Source of the DNA: Halohasta litchfieldiae
GTDB lineage: Archaea > Halobacteriota > Halobacteria > Halobacteriales > Haloferacaceae
DNA: 64,000 bases
Assembly (NCBI RefSeq): GCF_002788215.1
Contig: NZ_CP024845.1
Coordinates: forward strand, 3,038,001 to 3,102,000
Reading direction: 5' to 3'
In this document: one piece after another, positions 1 through 7,719 of the stretch
How positions within the stretch are numbered: position 1 is the stretch's first letter
How the letters are laid out: each line of letters opens with the position of its first letter
Position numbers and translations under genes: made by a program
Notes under the pieces: model-generated
Database searches by the model: none
What the model was told of the DNA's origin: nothing
What the model saw: only the letters and a program-made list of their open reading frames with translations

Positions 1-481
1 GATAGCGCTCGATGTCCTCGGTGATGACCGCTAACCCGGAAGTACTGTCGAAGACGACCCGGTCACAGGGGCTGTAGTTGCGGAGATGGTCCTCAATGTA
101 GGTCCCAGTAAACGGGGCATCGAAGCCGCGGTCGAGCCATTCATTGTCGTCCTGTGTCTGGAGTGTGTAGGTGTCGTTTTCCTCTATCGTCTCACCGCGC
201 CGTGCGTGAATTGTCGCATAACTGAGATTCTCGTGGTCGAGATCGAAATCGAATCCCGAAAACGCCCCGCGAAGTTCGTCGACCGTCTGTTCGGTACTCA
301 CGTAGAGACAGTTCTCGCCCGCGGCAAGTCCAGCCTGCAGAAACTGCATTCCAAGCGTCGATTTCCCGGTTCCCGGTCCACCCGTCACCAGTGTTGCCCT
401 GTCTCGTGGGAGCCCACCGCCCAACATCCCGTCGAGTACGTCGACGCCTGTCGAAGCAGGCTCTTCCGGCGTACGTTTCAT
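1..481 (-). CDS. RecA/KaiC-like ATPase domain protein (3' end outside window)
   Basis: The visible N-terminal 160 residues contain a P-loop GGPGTGKS at about residues 34-41, preceded by a GxxxLDxxLGGGLP-type lead-in that is typical of KaiC/RadA-like ATPases in archaea. Such proteins are soluble ATPases of usually unknown target, often tied to signalling or regulation. The start is the ATG at 481. A TATA-like element lies about 33 bases upstream, so the message is probably nearly leaderless. The C-terminal part, including Walker B and any second domain, lies beyond position 1, so single- and double-domain KaiC forms cannot be told apart. Confidence 0.85.
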   Translation of the reverse strand, partial: MKRTPEEPASTGVDVLDGMLGGGLPRDRATLVTGGPGTGKSTLGMQFLQAGLAAGENCLYVSTEQTVDELRGAFSGFDFDLDHENLSYATIHARRGETIEENDTYTLQTQDDNEWLDRGFDAPFTGTYIEDHLRNYSPCDRVVFDSTSGLAVITEDIERY

Positions 482-509
482 TTAGTTAATCACTGTTTAC
501 CAGAACTAT

Positions 510-519
510 CATATAAATA
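510..519 (-). promoter_or_regulatory. TATA-like promoter element of the KaiC-like gene
   Basis: Read on the minus strand this is an A/T-only ATTTATAT core, centred about 33 bases before the ATG at 481. That spacing suits a short-leader archaeal transcript. It is a pattern match only. Confidence 0.5.
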
Positions 520-595
520 CTTTCCATGTCTATCCCGATTAATCAACGACTACTCAACCGACAGTTTCGATTACCCCGCGGCCGTGGTCGGTATC

Positions 596-874
596 ATGAA
601 TGACGACGCCCGCGAGCGGGCGACCGATATCAAGGTAGAGTATCGAGAGACCGACGGTGAGCGTCGACTCAGCTTCGACCGAGAGGGTCGAACTGCAGTC
701 GTCGCCCAAAATATCGATGGCTATGCGATGGTCTCGGTTCGACCGACTGCTGATGGGACTGAACTCGAACGCTACTACGGGTTTGATATGGCACTCGACC
801 ACGCCGCGGAGCTACTGGGCGTCGACCCCGCTGGCCTTCCGATTCCGGACGCGGCCGCGGATATGGGGATGTAA
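596..874 (+). CDS. small acidic haloarchaeal protein of unknown function
   Basis: A 92-residue acidic soluble protein. The open frame extends further 5', but the upstream part overlaps the promoter and coding region of the divergent ATPase gene and reads as low-quality protein. I therefore take the ATG at 596. There is no signal peptide or membrane segment. The middle has an alternating beta-strand character (VAQNIDGYAMVSVRPT) and the C-terminal part looks helical. I do not recognise a characterised family. It stands alone, convergent with the phospholipid synthase gene just downstream. Confidence 0.7.
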   Translation: MNDDARERATDIKVEYRETDGERRLSFDREGRTAVVAQNIDGYAMVSVRPTADGTELERYYGFDMALDHAAELLGVDPAGLPIPDAAADMGM

Positions 875-881
875 AAGCGAG

Positions 882-1619
882 TTAGGCACCGCGGAACCGG
901 ATGCGGTCGCTGTCGAGACCGTCCTGCCAGTAGAATCGGGGGGCGAGGGTGAGATAGGCGAGTGCTAAAAACAGCAGTGCGAAAGCGAACACCCGACCGG
1001 AGGTGCCTGACAACAAGATCGCTGCTGTCTGGACCACACCCATCACCAGCGCGTCTTGGGCGTGGAGATCCGGATACGTAACTGTCGACACCATCAACAG
1101 GGCAAGCACGCCGACCAGTGGGACAAGAATCTCGGGAGACGTGTAGCCCGCAAGCACCGCTGAGGCGAGAATCGTCGCCGCCAGCGTCGTCTGGACGCCC
1201 TCGGTCTCCTTGCTGTCGACATCGTAGGCCGTGTACATTCCGAGTCGAGTGACGGCCATCGCCACGAACACCGCCGGGATGACGAACCCGGCACCGAACA
1301 CCAGCGGGTCGACGCCGAGTGCTGTGGGGTCGGCAGTGGGCATCCACTCCTCGATGACGACCGCGGCAACGACGATAGCCGGTGCCACCCCGAAGGAGGC
1401 CACGTCGGCCAGCGAGTCGAGATACGGGCCGACCGGTGTTCCACCGCGGTAGCGAGCGACGACGCCGTCGAGTGCGTCGGTCATCGCAGCAAGGAGGATG
1501 AGCCGCGCTGCGAGGTCGACGTTCACCAACGCGAGCGCAGCCGCTAAAAAGCCGAGTGCGGCGTTCGACACCGTCACGGCATCGGCAAGCCCCAGACGAC
1601 CGACGAACCGGGGTTTCAT
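882..1619 (-). CDS. pssA: CDP-alcohol phosphatidyltransferase, probable archaetidylserine synthase (PssA-like)
   Basis: A 245-residue integral membrane enzyme of the CDP-alcohol phosphatidyltransferase family. The signature D48-x2-D51-G52-x2-A55-R56 ... G64-x3-D68-x3-D72 holds the metal ions and the CDP-linked lipid. About seven hydrophobic segments follow. The overall fit is to the PssA branch, which makes archaetidylserine from CDP-archaeol and serine. Other CDP-alcohol transferases (inositol, glycerol) share the motif, so the acceptor is inferred. The ATG at 1619 follows a TATA-like element by about 33 bases. Confidence 0.85.
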   Translation of the reverse strand: MKPRFVGRLGLADAVTVSNAALGFLAAALALVNVDLAARLILLAAMTDALDGVVARYRGGTPVGPYLDSLADVASFGVAPAIVVAAVVIEEWMPTADPTALGVDPLVFGAGFVIPAVFVAMAVTRLGMYTAYDVDSKETEGVQTTLAATILASAVLAGYTSPEILVPLVGVLALLMVSTVTYPDLHAQDALVMGVVQTAAILLSGTSGRVFAFALLFLALAYLTLAPRFYWQDGLDSDRIRFRGA

Positions 1620-1648
1620 ACTACTCGGTCAGAGGGGAGCGGTTCACC

Positions 1649-1659
1649 CTTTTATATTC
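1649..1659 (-). promoter_or_regulatory. TATA-like promoter element of pssA-like gene
   Basis: On the minus strand the sequence reads AATATAAAAGG, centred about 33 bases before the ATG at 1619. It is the only A/T-rich run in this short intergenic stretch. Confidence 0.5.
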
Positions 1660-1716
1660 ACCGACTCGGTTCGGTCACTCGTTGACACGGCCAACGCATA
1701 CCCCGGAAACCGCACG

Positions 1717-1723
1717 TCTATAT
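1717..1723 (+). promoter_or_regulatory. TATA-like element of the halocyanin gene
   Basis: TCTATAT lies 27 bases upstream of the ATG at 1747, the spacing expected for a leaderless haloarchaeal transcript. Confidence 0.45.
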
Positions 1724-1746
1724 GCCGGTAGTGGCTACGAATACGT

Positions 1747-2175
1747 ATGCAGAAGGGCGTCTCCCGTCGGTCGTTTCTCGCCGTCGTTGGGTCGACAGCA
1801 ACCGCCGGGTTGACCGGCTGTCTCGGACTGTTCGAGCGTGAGCCGTTCGATATCGGCATGACCGCCACCGCGTTCAACCCACCGACGTTCAGTGTGCCAG
1901 TGGGAACGACTGTCGTCTGGAGGAACACCAGCACCCGAGGCCACACGGTCACCGCCTACGAGGGATCGCTCCCGGAGGGTGCCGCCTTTTTCGCAAGCGG
2001 CGGCTACGAGTCGGAGACAGCCGCCCGCGAAGCGTGGGAATCCGACGGCGAAGGGATCATCGCCACCACCAGCGGGACGTTCGAACACACGTTCGAGATT
2101 CCCGGCGACTACCCCTATGTCTGTCTCCCCCACGAAACGGGTGGGATGGTTGGTACCATCGAAGTCACTGAGTAG
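1747..2175 (+). CDS. halocyanin-type blue copper protein, Tat-exported lipoprotein
   Basis: A 142-residue type 1 copper protein. The N terminus has a twin arginine (R7, R8), a hydrophobic stretch and a lipobox ending at Cys25, so it should be exported folded through Tat and anchored by a lipid on the outer face of the membrane. The cupredoxin domain shows the usual ligands His66 (GHTV), Cys126, His129 and Met134. Halocyanins act as mobile one-electron carriers in haloarchaeal respiration. The gene is monocistronic, between divergent pssA and convergent rps3ae, so the redox partner is not indicated. Confidence 0.93.
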   Translation: MQKGVSRRSFLAVVGSTATAGLTGCLGLFEREPFDIGMTATAFNPPTFSVPVGTTVVWRNTSTRGHTVTAYEGSLPEGAAFFASGGYESETAAREAWESDGEGIIATTSGTFEHTFEIPGDYPYVCLPHETGGMVGTIEVTE

Positions 2176-2222
2176 CTGTCGCTCCCGAGTGTAGCAAAAG
2201 AAAAGCGGATTCTGCGTGGCAG

Positions 2223-2873
2223 TTATTCGTCTGCGACGTCGTCGGCAACGTCGTCTTCGTCGACGTCGACGGCGGTCGCTTCCTCTTCGGCCAGCTCTTC
2301 GGGGCGGGCTTCGAGTTCGAACTTCTGGATCTCCACGCGTCGCAGCGGATAGATCGTTTTGGCCTCGCCGTAGATCGCCGAGGAGAGTCGACCCTCGATG
2401 ACGCTGTCGCCCAGCTCTTCGAAGGTACGCTCTTTGGCGGCCTCTTTGACGAGATCGATCATCACGCGACGGATGGCGTGTTCCTGGCTGTTGTCGGCCT
2501 TCTTCGTGGTGAAGGCAACGGGCTGGATTTTCACACGGTAGTCGTCAGTGGTGACGACGGTGATCGTCGCGGAGGCCTTCGAGGCTCCGCGGCGGACGAG
2601 ACTCCGCAGGTAGTCCCGCGTGAGCTCGTGTTTGATGAACTCGGTGTACGCCGAGTCCGACCCCACGTCCGTGATTTTGAACGTGAGCTTGGTGTTGTTC
2701 GCGCCGGCGTCATTGTTGATGTCGCCGAGGGTGGTCTCAATCGTGCGACCGATGACCTGGTCTGGTTCTTCGGCAATGGTCGAGCCGATCTCTGCCCGGT
2801 CGAACTGCTCGGGGGCGAAGATGGTGTACCATCGCTTGCCTTGCTTCTGCTTGGTTACTGATCGTTCACTCAT
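2223..2873 (-). CDS. rps3ae: 30S ribosomal protein S3Ae (eS1)
   Basis: A 216-residue protein matching the archaeal/eukaryotic S3Ae (eS1) family from the KQKQGKRWYTIFAP region onward, with an acidic C-terminal tail typical of halophiles. It sits on the small ribosomal subunit near the mRNA exit. It is the last gene of the minus-strand run rps15, recJ-like, pcc1, rps3ae, and its ATG overlaps the end of pcc1 by 8 bases, which implies translational coupling. Confidence 0.97.
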   Translation of the reverse strand: MSERSVTKQKQGKRWYTIFAPEQFDRAEIGSTIAEEPDQVIGRTIETTLGDINNDAGANNTKLTFKITDVGSDSAYTEFIKHELTRDYLRSLVRRGASKASATITVVTTDDYRVKIQPVAFTTKKADNSQEHAIRRVMIDLVKEAAKERTFEELGDSVIEGRLSSAIYGEAKTIYPLRRVEIQKFELEARPEELAEEEATAVDVDEDDVADDVADE

Positions 2874-3192
2874 AATGTAGTGTATCGTCTGTCTGCGGTT
2901 GGTCGGCTGCTGTACTATCCCCGGCGTCGCGTGGGTCGTCGGCTGTCGACTCCGTGCCGACGGCCTCGATAACCGCTTGGGCGACGCTGAGATTCACGAC
3001 GTAGTCGTCGACTGTCGTCTGAAGTCCACCAGTTGTTTCCCGAGTGATGTCGGTCTGCACGGTCGATCCATCAACCGAGGTTGCCATCGAATCGGTGTTG
3101 TCCGGGCCGACCGCGGCCGCGACCCACTCGGCGTGAGTCGGGGTCGCGTGGTCGGTTCGGAGCGTTGCCGTTCGTGGCTGAGAGTCGGTCAT
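2866..3192 (-). CDS. pcc1: KEOPS complex subunit Pcc1
   Basis: A 108-residue protein whose first 80 residues follow the Pcc1 fold, including the DYVVNLSVAQAVIEA segment at its end. A disordered acidic tail of about 25 residues follows. Pcc1 dimerises and holds Kae1 in the KEOPS complex, which transfers threonylcarbamoyl to A37 of tRNA (t6A). The Sua5 protein that makes the threonylcarbamoyl-AMP donor is also in this window (59752-60408). The start overlaps the end of the recJ-like gene by 4 bases. Location between ribosomal protein genes fits the usual archaeal arrangement. Confidence 0.9.
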   Translation of the reverse strand: MTDSQPRTATLRTDHATPTHAEWVAAAVGPDNTDSMATSVDGSTVQTDITRETTGGLQTTVDDYVVNLSVAQAVIEAVGTESTADDPRDAGDSTAADQPQTDDTLHYE

Positions 3193-4421
3193 TGGATCGC
3201 CTCCCTGACTGCCGCGATGAGGTCGCCATCCGAAACATCGCCGTCGACCCTGAGGGTCGCTTGCGTCGGCGTCCCGCCGGCGGTGCCACCGAACTCGGTG
3301 GCGACCGAGGCGAGCGCGTCGGCGAGTCCCTGTGGGTCGTCGGCTGCAGCCGCGGCGGCTGCGTGCCGCTGGCCGTCGACTGCCTCGGCGGTCACGATGA
3401 GCGCAACCGGCTCCGGCGAGCGGAACCGTTGGGCGAGTCGGGCAACCGTCGAGAGGACCGCGGGCCGATCAGTGTCGACGCGGAGGACGAACACGCCCTC
3501 ATAGCGTCCCGTGATCGGCTCGTCGAGTGCGCTATGGACGGCACTCGCGTGGTCCCGCCAGACGTCGACTGCCTCTGCGGTGATGTCGGGTGCGCCAAGC
3601 GCGAGGCTGATCGCCAGCCCCGGCGTCTCGGCGGCGAGTGCCGACAGCACATCTGCGTAGCCGCCCAGCGTCGCGAACGGCCCGTTCGGCGTGGTGTACG
3701 GCCGCAGTACAGTTTCAACTGCCTCCGCGGCTTTCGGGGTCGACGTCTCGGCGGTCGACGTCTCAAGGGCGACGACTGAGGCCACTCGCGTGTGGTCCTC
3801 GTCGTCGAACTCGGTCGGCGCTGCCGGGAGATCGAGATCCGCCAGCAGTGCCTCGACGACGTCGGTATCAGCCGAAAACGGCGCCTCAACCAGCGTCGAG
3901 TGGGCCAGTCCGTCGGTGAGGTCCGCAGTTGGGACTCCCACGCCGGGTCGGCGTTCGACGAGGCCGGTCTGTTCGGCCGTCTCCAAGAGACTGCCGCTGC
4001 CGTCTGTGCCGGGCAGCGACCCCGACGCGATGACGCCCGCGAGGGCGAGCAGTGGGTCGGGGTCGACGCCGAGTTCGCGGCTGACTGCCGCCGCGACGAC
4101 GCTGGCCGGTCGACTGTCACCAGCTGGTGGCAGCGTGTGATCGGCCGCCTCGCCGCGTCCGGGTGTTACGAGGAGCGTGCGACTCTCGTCGTCGCCCTCC
4201 TCGGGTTCGGGATCGGTGGCGAGATCACCGGCCGGGTCCGCCGAGACGTGGGTCTGGAACGGCACACCGCGATTGCGGAGTGCGACCGCGAGCAGCCCAA
4301 CCGCGGCGAGCGAGTCGCCGTCGGCGTGGCCGTAGAGCCGGACGAACGGCGCGGTCGCTAGCTCGGCAGCCAGCGTTCCGGCGGCCTCGGGGTCGACGGG
4401 TTGGGTCTGTGTGTCCGACAT
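3189..4421 (-). CDS. RecJ-like DHH-superfamily protein, probably catalytically degenerate
   Basis: A 410-residue protein that resembles archaeal RecJ/Cdc45-like DHH proteins and occupies the place between rps15 and pcc1 where haloarchaea carry a gene annotated as recJ. Motif I is recognisable as H32-x-D34-x-D36. The expected DHH triad appears only as DHT within AADHTLPP. The later aspartate-containing motif reads GVIASGSLP. The C-terminal GGH of DHHA1 reads GGT. Active RecJ enzymes are 5'-3' single-strand nucleases using Mn2+, so the losses argue for a structural Cdc45-like role, which is an inference. It overlaps pcc1 by 4 bases. Confidence 0.75.
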   Translation of the reverse strand: MSDTQTQPVDPEAAGTLAAELATAPFVRLYGHADGDSLAAVGLLAVALRNRGVPFQTHVSADPAGDLATDPEPEEGDDESRTLLVTPGRGEAADHTLPPAGDSRPASVVAAAVSRELGVDPDPLLALAGVIASGSLPGTDGSGSLLETAEQTGLVERRPGVGVPTADLTDGLAHSTLVEAPFSADTDVVEALLADLDLPAAPTEFDDEDHTRVASVVALETSTAETSTPKAAEAVETVLRPYTTPNGPFATLGGYADVLSALAAETPGLAISLALGAPDITAEAVDVWRDHASAVHSALDEPITGRYEGVFVLRVDTDRPAVLSTVARLAQRFRSPEPVALIVTAEAVDGQRHAAAAAAADDPQGLADALASVATEFGGTAGGTPTQATLRVDGDVSDGDLIAAVREAIQ

Positions 4422-4482
4422 TGGATCGTTCGGTGGGTGGGTCGTTCGGGTTCGGGTATCTGGTGGTCAGGTGGTCAGTCGA

Positions 4483-4947
4483 TTACTCGAGGAGTTCGAC
4501 AGCGTTGTCGTAGCTGTATTTGAAGTCCTCGTCGAGCTCGTCGCCTCGGTAGTAGTTGACGAGGCGGCGAATCTTCGACTCCGTGTTCTGGAGTGCGCGT
4601 TTGTTCGAATGGTCTTGGCCGTTCTCGTCGACGTGCTCGCGGAGACCGATGGCGCGCTCCATGAGGTTCCGGAGGTCTTCCGGCAGCTCAGGGCTTGCAT
4701 CGTTGTCTTCGAGGATCTGGGTGACCTTCTTGCCAGTCGCGAGTTTGACGTTCGGAATCGGCGTCCCTTTGACGCCTTCGTCGCGCAGTTTCATGCCGAT
4801 GACGCTCGGGTCATGGCCTGCTTCGGCGAGTTCGACGACGCGGGCTTCGATTGCGTCACTCTCTACGTCACTCCACTCCGGGGGTTCGTCTGTCGCCGGG
4901 CGGTCCGATCCGGACGAGCCACGGCGACGGGTATGCATTCGTGCCAT
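4483..4947 (-). CDS. rps15: 30S ribosomal protein S15
   Basis: A 154-residue archaeal S15 (uS15) starting MARMHTRRRG at the ATG at 4947. The open frame extends 33 codons further upstream, but that part does not look like ribosomal protein. The C-terminal half contains the SKIRRLVNYYR RNA-binding helix typical of the family. It is the first gene of the rps15, recJ-like, pcc1, rps3ae operon, with 61 bases before the next start. No convincing TATA element is visible directly upstream. Confidence 0.97.
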   Translation of the reverse strand: MARMHTRRRGSSGSDRPATDEPPEWSDVESDAIEARVVELAEAGHDPSVIGMKLRDEGVKGTPIPNVKLATGKKVTQILEDNDASPELPEDLRNLMERAIGLREHVDENGQDHSNKRALQNTESKIRRLVNYYRGDELDEDFKYSYDNAVELLE

Positions 4948-5188
4948 TATTGAATTGGAACGGCACAGGCCGCAAAACGACGTGTCTGCCAGTCCCGCGG
5001 CAGGGTCGACCGTCGGGTCGACCGCCACCGGGGGCTGGCAGCGCACTGTCGCAATCCCAAGCCCCGAGGGGCGAGTCAGAGTTACGACTGTGCTGTTCCC
5101 AATGGTGTCTCCACGGTGTGGGCGTTAAGGGTTTTCTATTCCGTATGGGTGTGCCGTCGACTGACTCAGTGTCGACGAGTCGAAGGCC

Positions 5189-5197
5189 TTAATAAGA
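5189..5197 (+). promoter_or_regulatory. TATA-like promoter element of tRNA-Ala
   Basis: TTAATAAG lies about 33 bases before the mature 5' end of the tRNA at 5226, the usual distance for archaeal tRNA promoters. Confidence 0.5.
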
Positions 5198-5225
5198 GAA
5201 CCGGGAAAGCATTTGTTGCGAACGA

Positions 5226-5297
5226 GGGCTCGTAGATCAGTGGTAGATCACCCCCCTGGCACGGGGGAGGCCGCGGGTTCGAATCCCGCCGAGTCCA
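5226..5297 (+). tRNA. tRNA-Ala (anticodon GGC)
   Basis: The 72-base gene folds into a full cloverleaf. Acceptor strand GGGCTCG pairs with CGAGTCC (one G-U). The anticodon stem is CCCCC/GGGGG with loop CTGGCAC, giving anticodon GGC at 5258-5260. The T arm is GCGGG-TTCGAAT-CCCGC. The discriminator base is A5297 and CCA is not encoded. No intron is present. It reads GCC/GCU alanine codons. A T-rich stretch follows directly as a terminator. Confidence 0.97.
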
Positions 5298-5301
5298 TCC
5301 A

Positions 5302-5323
5302 GTTTTTCTGATTTGTTTTCTTC
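5302..5323 (+). terminator. T-rich terminator after tRNA-Ala
   Basis: Three T runs (five T, then three and four T) occur within 22 bases right after the tRNA 3' end. This matches the oligo-T termination signals of archaeal RNA polymerase. Confidence 0.5.
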
Positions 5324-5345
5324 TCAGAGAAACGCAATTACCGAT

Positions 5346-5834
5346 CTATTCGAACAACTGACGCGCATACCGATTGATCGGTGCGCCAAGCCAGTCCCGC
5401 TGTTCGGCAATCGTCTCAAATGCTTCCATTGCCTCGTCTTCAGTCAACACCTCTCGCTTGATTAACGCCCGAAGCACAATCGGTGACAGCGCGACCTCAC
5501 AGTCGACAAGCTCCTGCAACTCCGGCAATGCTCGGTAGTCATCAGTAATCAGAAACGCCGCCTCAGTCTCAGCGGCCGCCGCCACACAACTCGCCTCGCC
5601 GTCGTCGATCCGACTCGTAACGAAGGCCTCGCCCGTCGACTCCAGTACAGCCACCTGATCTTGCACCGACAGCACCTTGGCTGCACCCGCTCCGTGAACA
5701 TCATCATACGCGGCTGTGTCTTCGAGTTCCGACCACACTGCCTGTGTAGTGACGATTTCGTACTCCCCAAGAACAGAATCGAGAACACCACCAACGGCAA
5801 GAGAGATGAACGCGCTCGTATCAACAACGAGCAT
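5346..5834 (-). CDS. PIN-domain protein, probable VapC-like toxin
   Basis: A 162-residue PIN-domain protein with the acidic residues expected for the nuclease centre: D5 (VDTSAF), E36, E80 and D98/D99 (LITDDY). PIN toxins are Mg2+-dependent ribonucleases, usually cutting tRNA or rRNA. The gene is directly downstream of a ribbon-helix-helix gene, sharing one base (TAATG), which is the classic antitoxin-toxin layout. It could instead be a non-toxic PIN protein, since the RNA target is unknown. The C-terminal 40 residues after the PIN core are helical. Confidence 0.85.
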   Translation of the reverse strand: MLVVDTSAFISLAVGGVLDSVLGEYEIVTTQAVWSELEDTAAYDDVHGAGAAKVLSVQDQVAVLESTGEAFVTSRIDDGEASCVAAAAETEAAFLITDDYRALPELQELVDCEVALSPIVLRALIKREVLTEDEAMEAFETIAEQRDWLGAPINRYARQLFE

Positions 5835-6136
5835 TAGAGGTCTGCAAGCTTGTCAGCAAGCTTCTCACCGCGATCAAGCACGTCTTTCGAGGCTCTGACC
5901 GCCTCGGCATCCTGTCGACCAATCACAGCAACGAGCGTCTCGTACTCGATTTCCTCGGCCAGGAAGAGCTCAACCACAGCTTCCCGAAACTTCTCGTCGG
6001 ACTCCTTGTCGGCCAAATACTGCCGTAACGCCTCAATGACCACCTCAGTCCGATTTTTGTGCGTCACCTCCGCCGTAACGTCTGCCTGCGTGAGCAACTC
6101 CTCGGGGAGACGAAAGTTGACCCGTTTTGTACTCAT
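5834..6136 (-). CDS. ribbon-helix-helix antitoxin / repressor
   Basis: A 100-residue protein. The first 45 residues form a ribbon-helix-helix DNA-binding fold (KRVNFRLPEELL strand, then two helices), and the helical rest should neutralise the PIN partner encoded directly downstream. RHH antitoxins bind their own promoter as dimers. Three copies of TTGTAC/GTACAA surround the start codon (6125-6163), a likely autoregulatory operator. The ATG at 6136 is the only sensible start. Confidence 0.85.
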   Translation of the reverse strand: MSTKRVNFRLPEELLTQADVTAEVTHKNRTEVVIEALRQYLADKESDEKFREAVVELFLAEEIEYETLVAVIGRQDAEAVRASKDVLDRGEKLADKLADL

Positions 6137-6163
6137 AGTTGTACATACGTTGTGGGTACAAAA
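6125..6163 (-). promoter_or_regulatory. inverted-repeat operator of the RHH/PIN operon
   Basis: TTTTGTAC at 6125-6132 is the exact reverse complement of GTACAAAA at 6156-6163. A third TTGTAC lies between them at 6139-6144. The set brackets the antitoxin start codon (6134-6136). Multiple half-sites at regular distances fit cooperative binding of RHH dimers. No binding data are available. Confidence 0.55.
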
Positions 6164-6229
6164 TCAAAAGCGTGTTGGTGGGACGAGGGGCCTCTCTGTT
6201 TCACTCGACAGAAACACAGTAGCCAACGA

Positions 6230-6796
6230 TCAGTCGACGTCTTCGACCACAGCTGCCCCGGCTGCGTTTCGCATCACGCTCTCCAATCCTTTCCTCGCCG
6301 TTGCCTTCCGACTGTACCCCTCGCCGCTGTCGGCGATGATATTCCCGTTGTTGTGGACAAGCCGCCAACGCCACTCGTCGGCGCGATCCTGAAACAGTTC
6401 GAACGTGGCCTTGCTCGCTGGGGCTTCGATCCCGACGACCTCGTCTTCGACCGCTTCGCCGTCTGCCTCTACTTCATCCTCGGCAACTACGTCCGCGTCA
6501 TCCCCGACGTCCGCGTCGTCACTGTCGACGACCCCTTCCGACTTGCCGTCGACAAGTGGCCACTCCAACTCGACTTCCAGTTCGGCCTCGTCGTCCTCCT
6601 CGTACTCCATCTCAAGCTCGAAGGTGTCCGGCACAGTCACCGTCACTGCGTCATCGCCAGTGAGTTCGACCGTCCCGGCTGCGATCCCGTCGGCCAGTCG
6701 ACGGAGCGTCGCCGCACCAGTCTCGCGGCTCACAACGTGGTCGACCTCGTACTCCTCATCCTGCTCATCGTCATCCGGTCGATTTGAATCTGTCAT
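6230..6796 (-). CDS. amphi-Trp domain protein fused to HVO_2922/YegP-like domain
   Basis: A 188-residue very acidic protein. Residues about 15-80 match the amphi-Trp domain (LRRLADGI ... LEVELEWPL). Residues 85-125 are an Asp/Glu-rich linker. The last 60 residues carry an HVO_2922/YegP-like repeat (FELFQDRADEWRWRL, then NIIADSGEGY). The YegP-like unit is a small alpha/beta dimer of unknown function. I start at the ATG at 6796, because the 14 upstream codons look unrelated. Both domains are common in haloarchaea as separate proteins, so the fusion is the notable point. Confidence 0.8.
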   Translation of the reverse strand: MTDSNRPDDDEQDEEYEVDHVVSRETGAATLRRLADGIAAGTVELTGDDAVTVTVPDTFELEMEYEEDDEAELEVELEWPLVDGKSEGVVDSDDADVGDDADVVAEDEVEADGEAVEDEVVGIEAPASKATFELFQDRADEWRWRLVHNNGNIIADSGEGYSRKATARKGLESVMRNAAGAAVVEDVD

Positions 6797-6874
6797 AGTT
6801 GGTACTATGTGCCGTGCTGGGATAACTCCAAGTGACAATTCAGGGTTTCGTCGACCGCACTGTCTCCCAGTCGA

Positions 6875-7426
6875 CTACGCAGCCTCGTCCCACTCGCCAA
6901 TGAGTTCTGCTGTGTCGGTGATCTCGGCGGCGTAGACGCGCTCCAAGTAGTCGAGGCCTCGCTCGTGTTCCTCGGCGCTGAAAGCGTCGACACAGTCGGC
7001 GGGAACGACGATATCGTAGCCATTGAAAAAGCCGGTCGCCGAGGAGTGGCGGACACACATATTGGTGTGGAGACCGGTCATCACGAGTCGGTCGACGCCG
7101 AGACTTCGGAGGTGCTGATCGAGGCCCGTTTCGTAGAAGGCATCGTAAAACCGCTTCTCGAAGACGTGGTCTCCGGCCTTGGGTTCGAGATCCGGAATCA
7201 CCTCGGCACCCTCAGTTCCGCGCATCGCGTGTTCGCCCCAGACCTCTAGCTCGAAGTCCTCGGGTCGGTGAGCGTCGTTGGCGTAAATGACTGGAACGTC
7301 GTGTTCGCGGGCGGCTGGCAGCAGATCGTCTCGGAGCGTGGGAATGATGTTTTCGGCACGCTCGGCCGCGATTGCGCCAGTCACGAAGTCGTTGACCATG
7401 TCGAGAACGATGACTGCATCACTCAT
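6875..7426 (-). CDS. isochorismatase/nicotinamidase-family cysteine hydrolase
   Basis: A 183-residue cysteine hydrolase. The catalytic triad is D9, K91 and C124 (HTNMCVRHSS), and D51-x-H53 gives metal-site residues of the nicotinamidase type. These metal residues favour an amidase such as nicotinamidase, which converts nicotinamide to nicotinic acid in NAD salvage, over isochorismatase. The exact substrate remains open. The ATG at 7426 gives the family N terminus with strand 1 directly in front of D9; 14 further upstream codons are not needed. Confidence 0.85.
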   Translation of the reverse strand: MSDAVIVLDMVNDFVTGAIAAERAENIIPTLRDDLLPAAREHDVPVIYANDAHRPEDFELEVWGEHAMRGTEGAEVIPDLEPKAGDHVFEKRFYDAFYETGLDQHLRSLGVDRLVMTGLHTNMCVRHSSATGFFNGYDIVVPADCVDAFSAEEHERGLDYLERVYAAEITDTAELIGEWDEAA

Positions 7427-7719
7427 GCAGAGATGGTGGGTCGACCACAGCAAAGAGCTTCGGACCACCCGCTGAAAGAGCCATTCTCAGCGGAGAGTTT
7501 GAGTACCACGAACTACTCATGTGACTCCTAAACACACTGCCAAGACGGCATCGCAGCCAGTCGACCGCGTCCCATCACAAACCCCGACTGTCGACGACAA
7601 ACGATGGGGTAGCTGGCTATCATCCAGCGTATACAGAGAACAGACTGAGAGGCACCCAACGCCATCGCACATCGATTTGTGGTCAGCACTTAAGACATCG
7701 ATTCCCCGGACAGTAGCTG

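Noticed and set aside
86-595. The 5' extension of the small gene at 596
   Set aside because: This part is antisense to the KaiC-like ATPase gene and covers its promoter, and the encoded residues are not haloarchaeal in composition.
4948-5046. N-terminal extension of rps15
   Set aside because: The extra 33 residues are not ribosomal protein-like, and the ATG at 4947 gives the normal S15 start.
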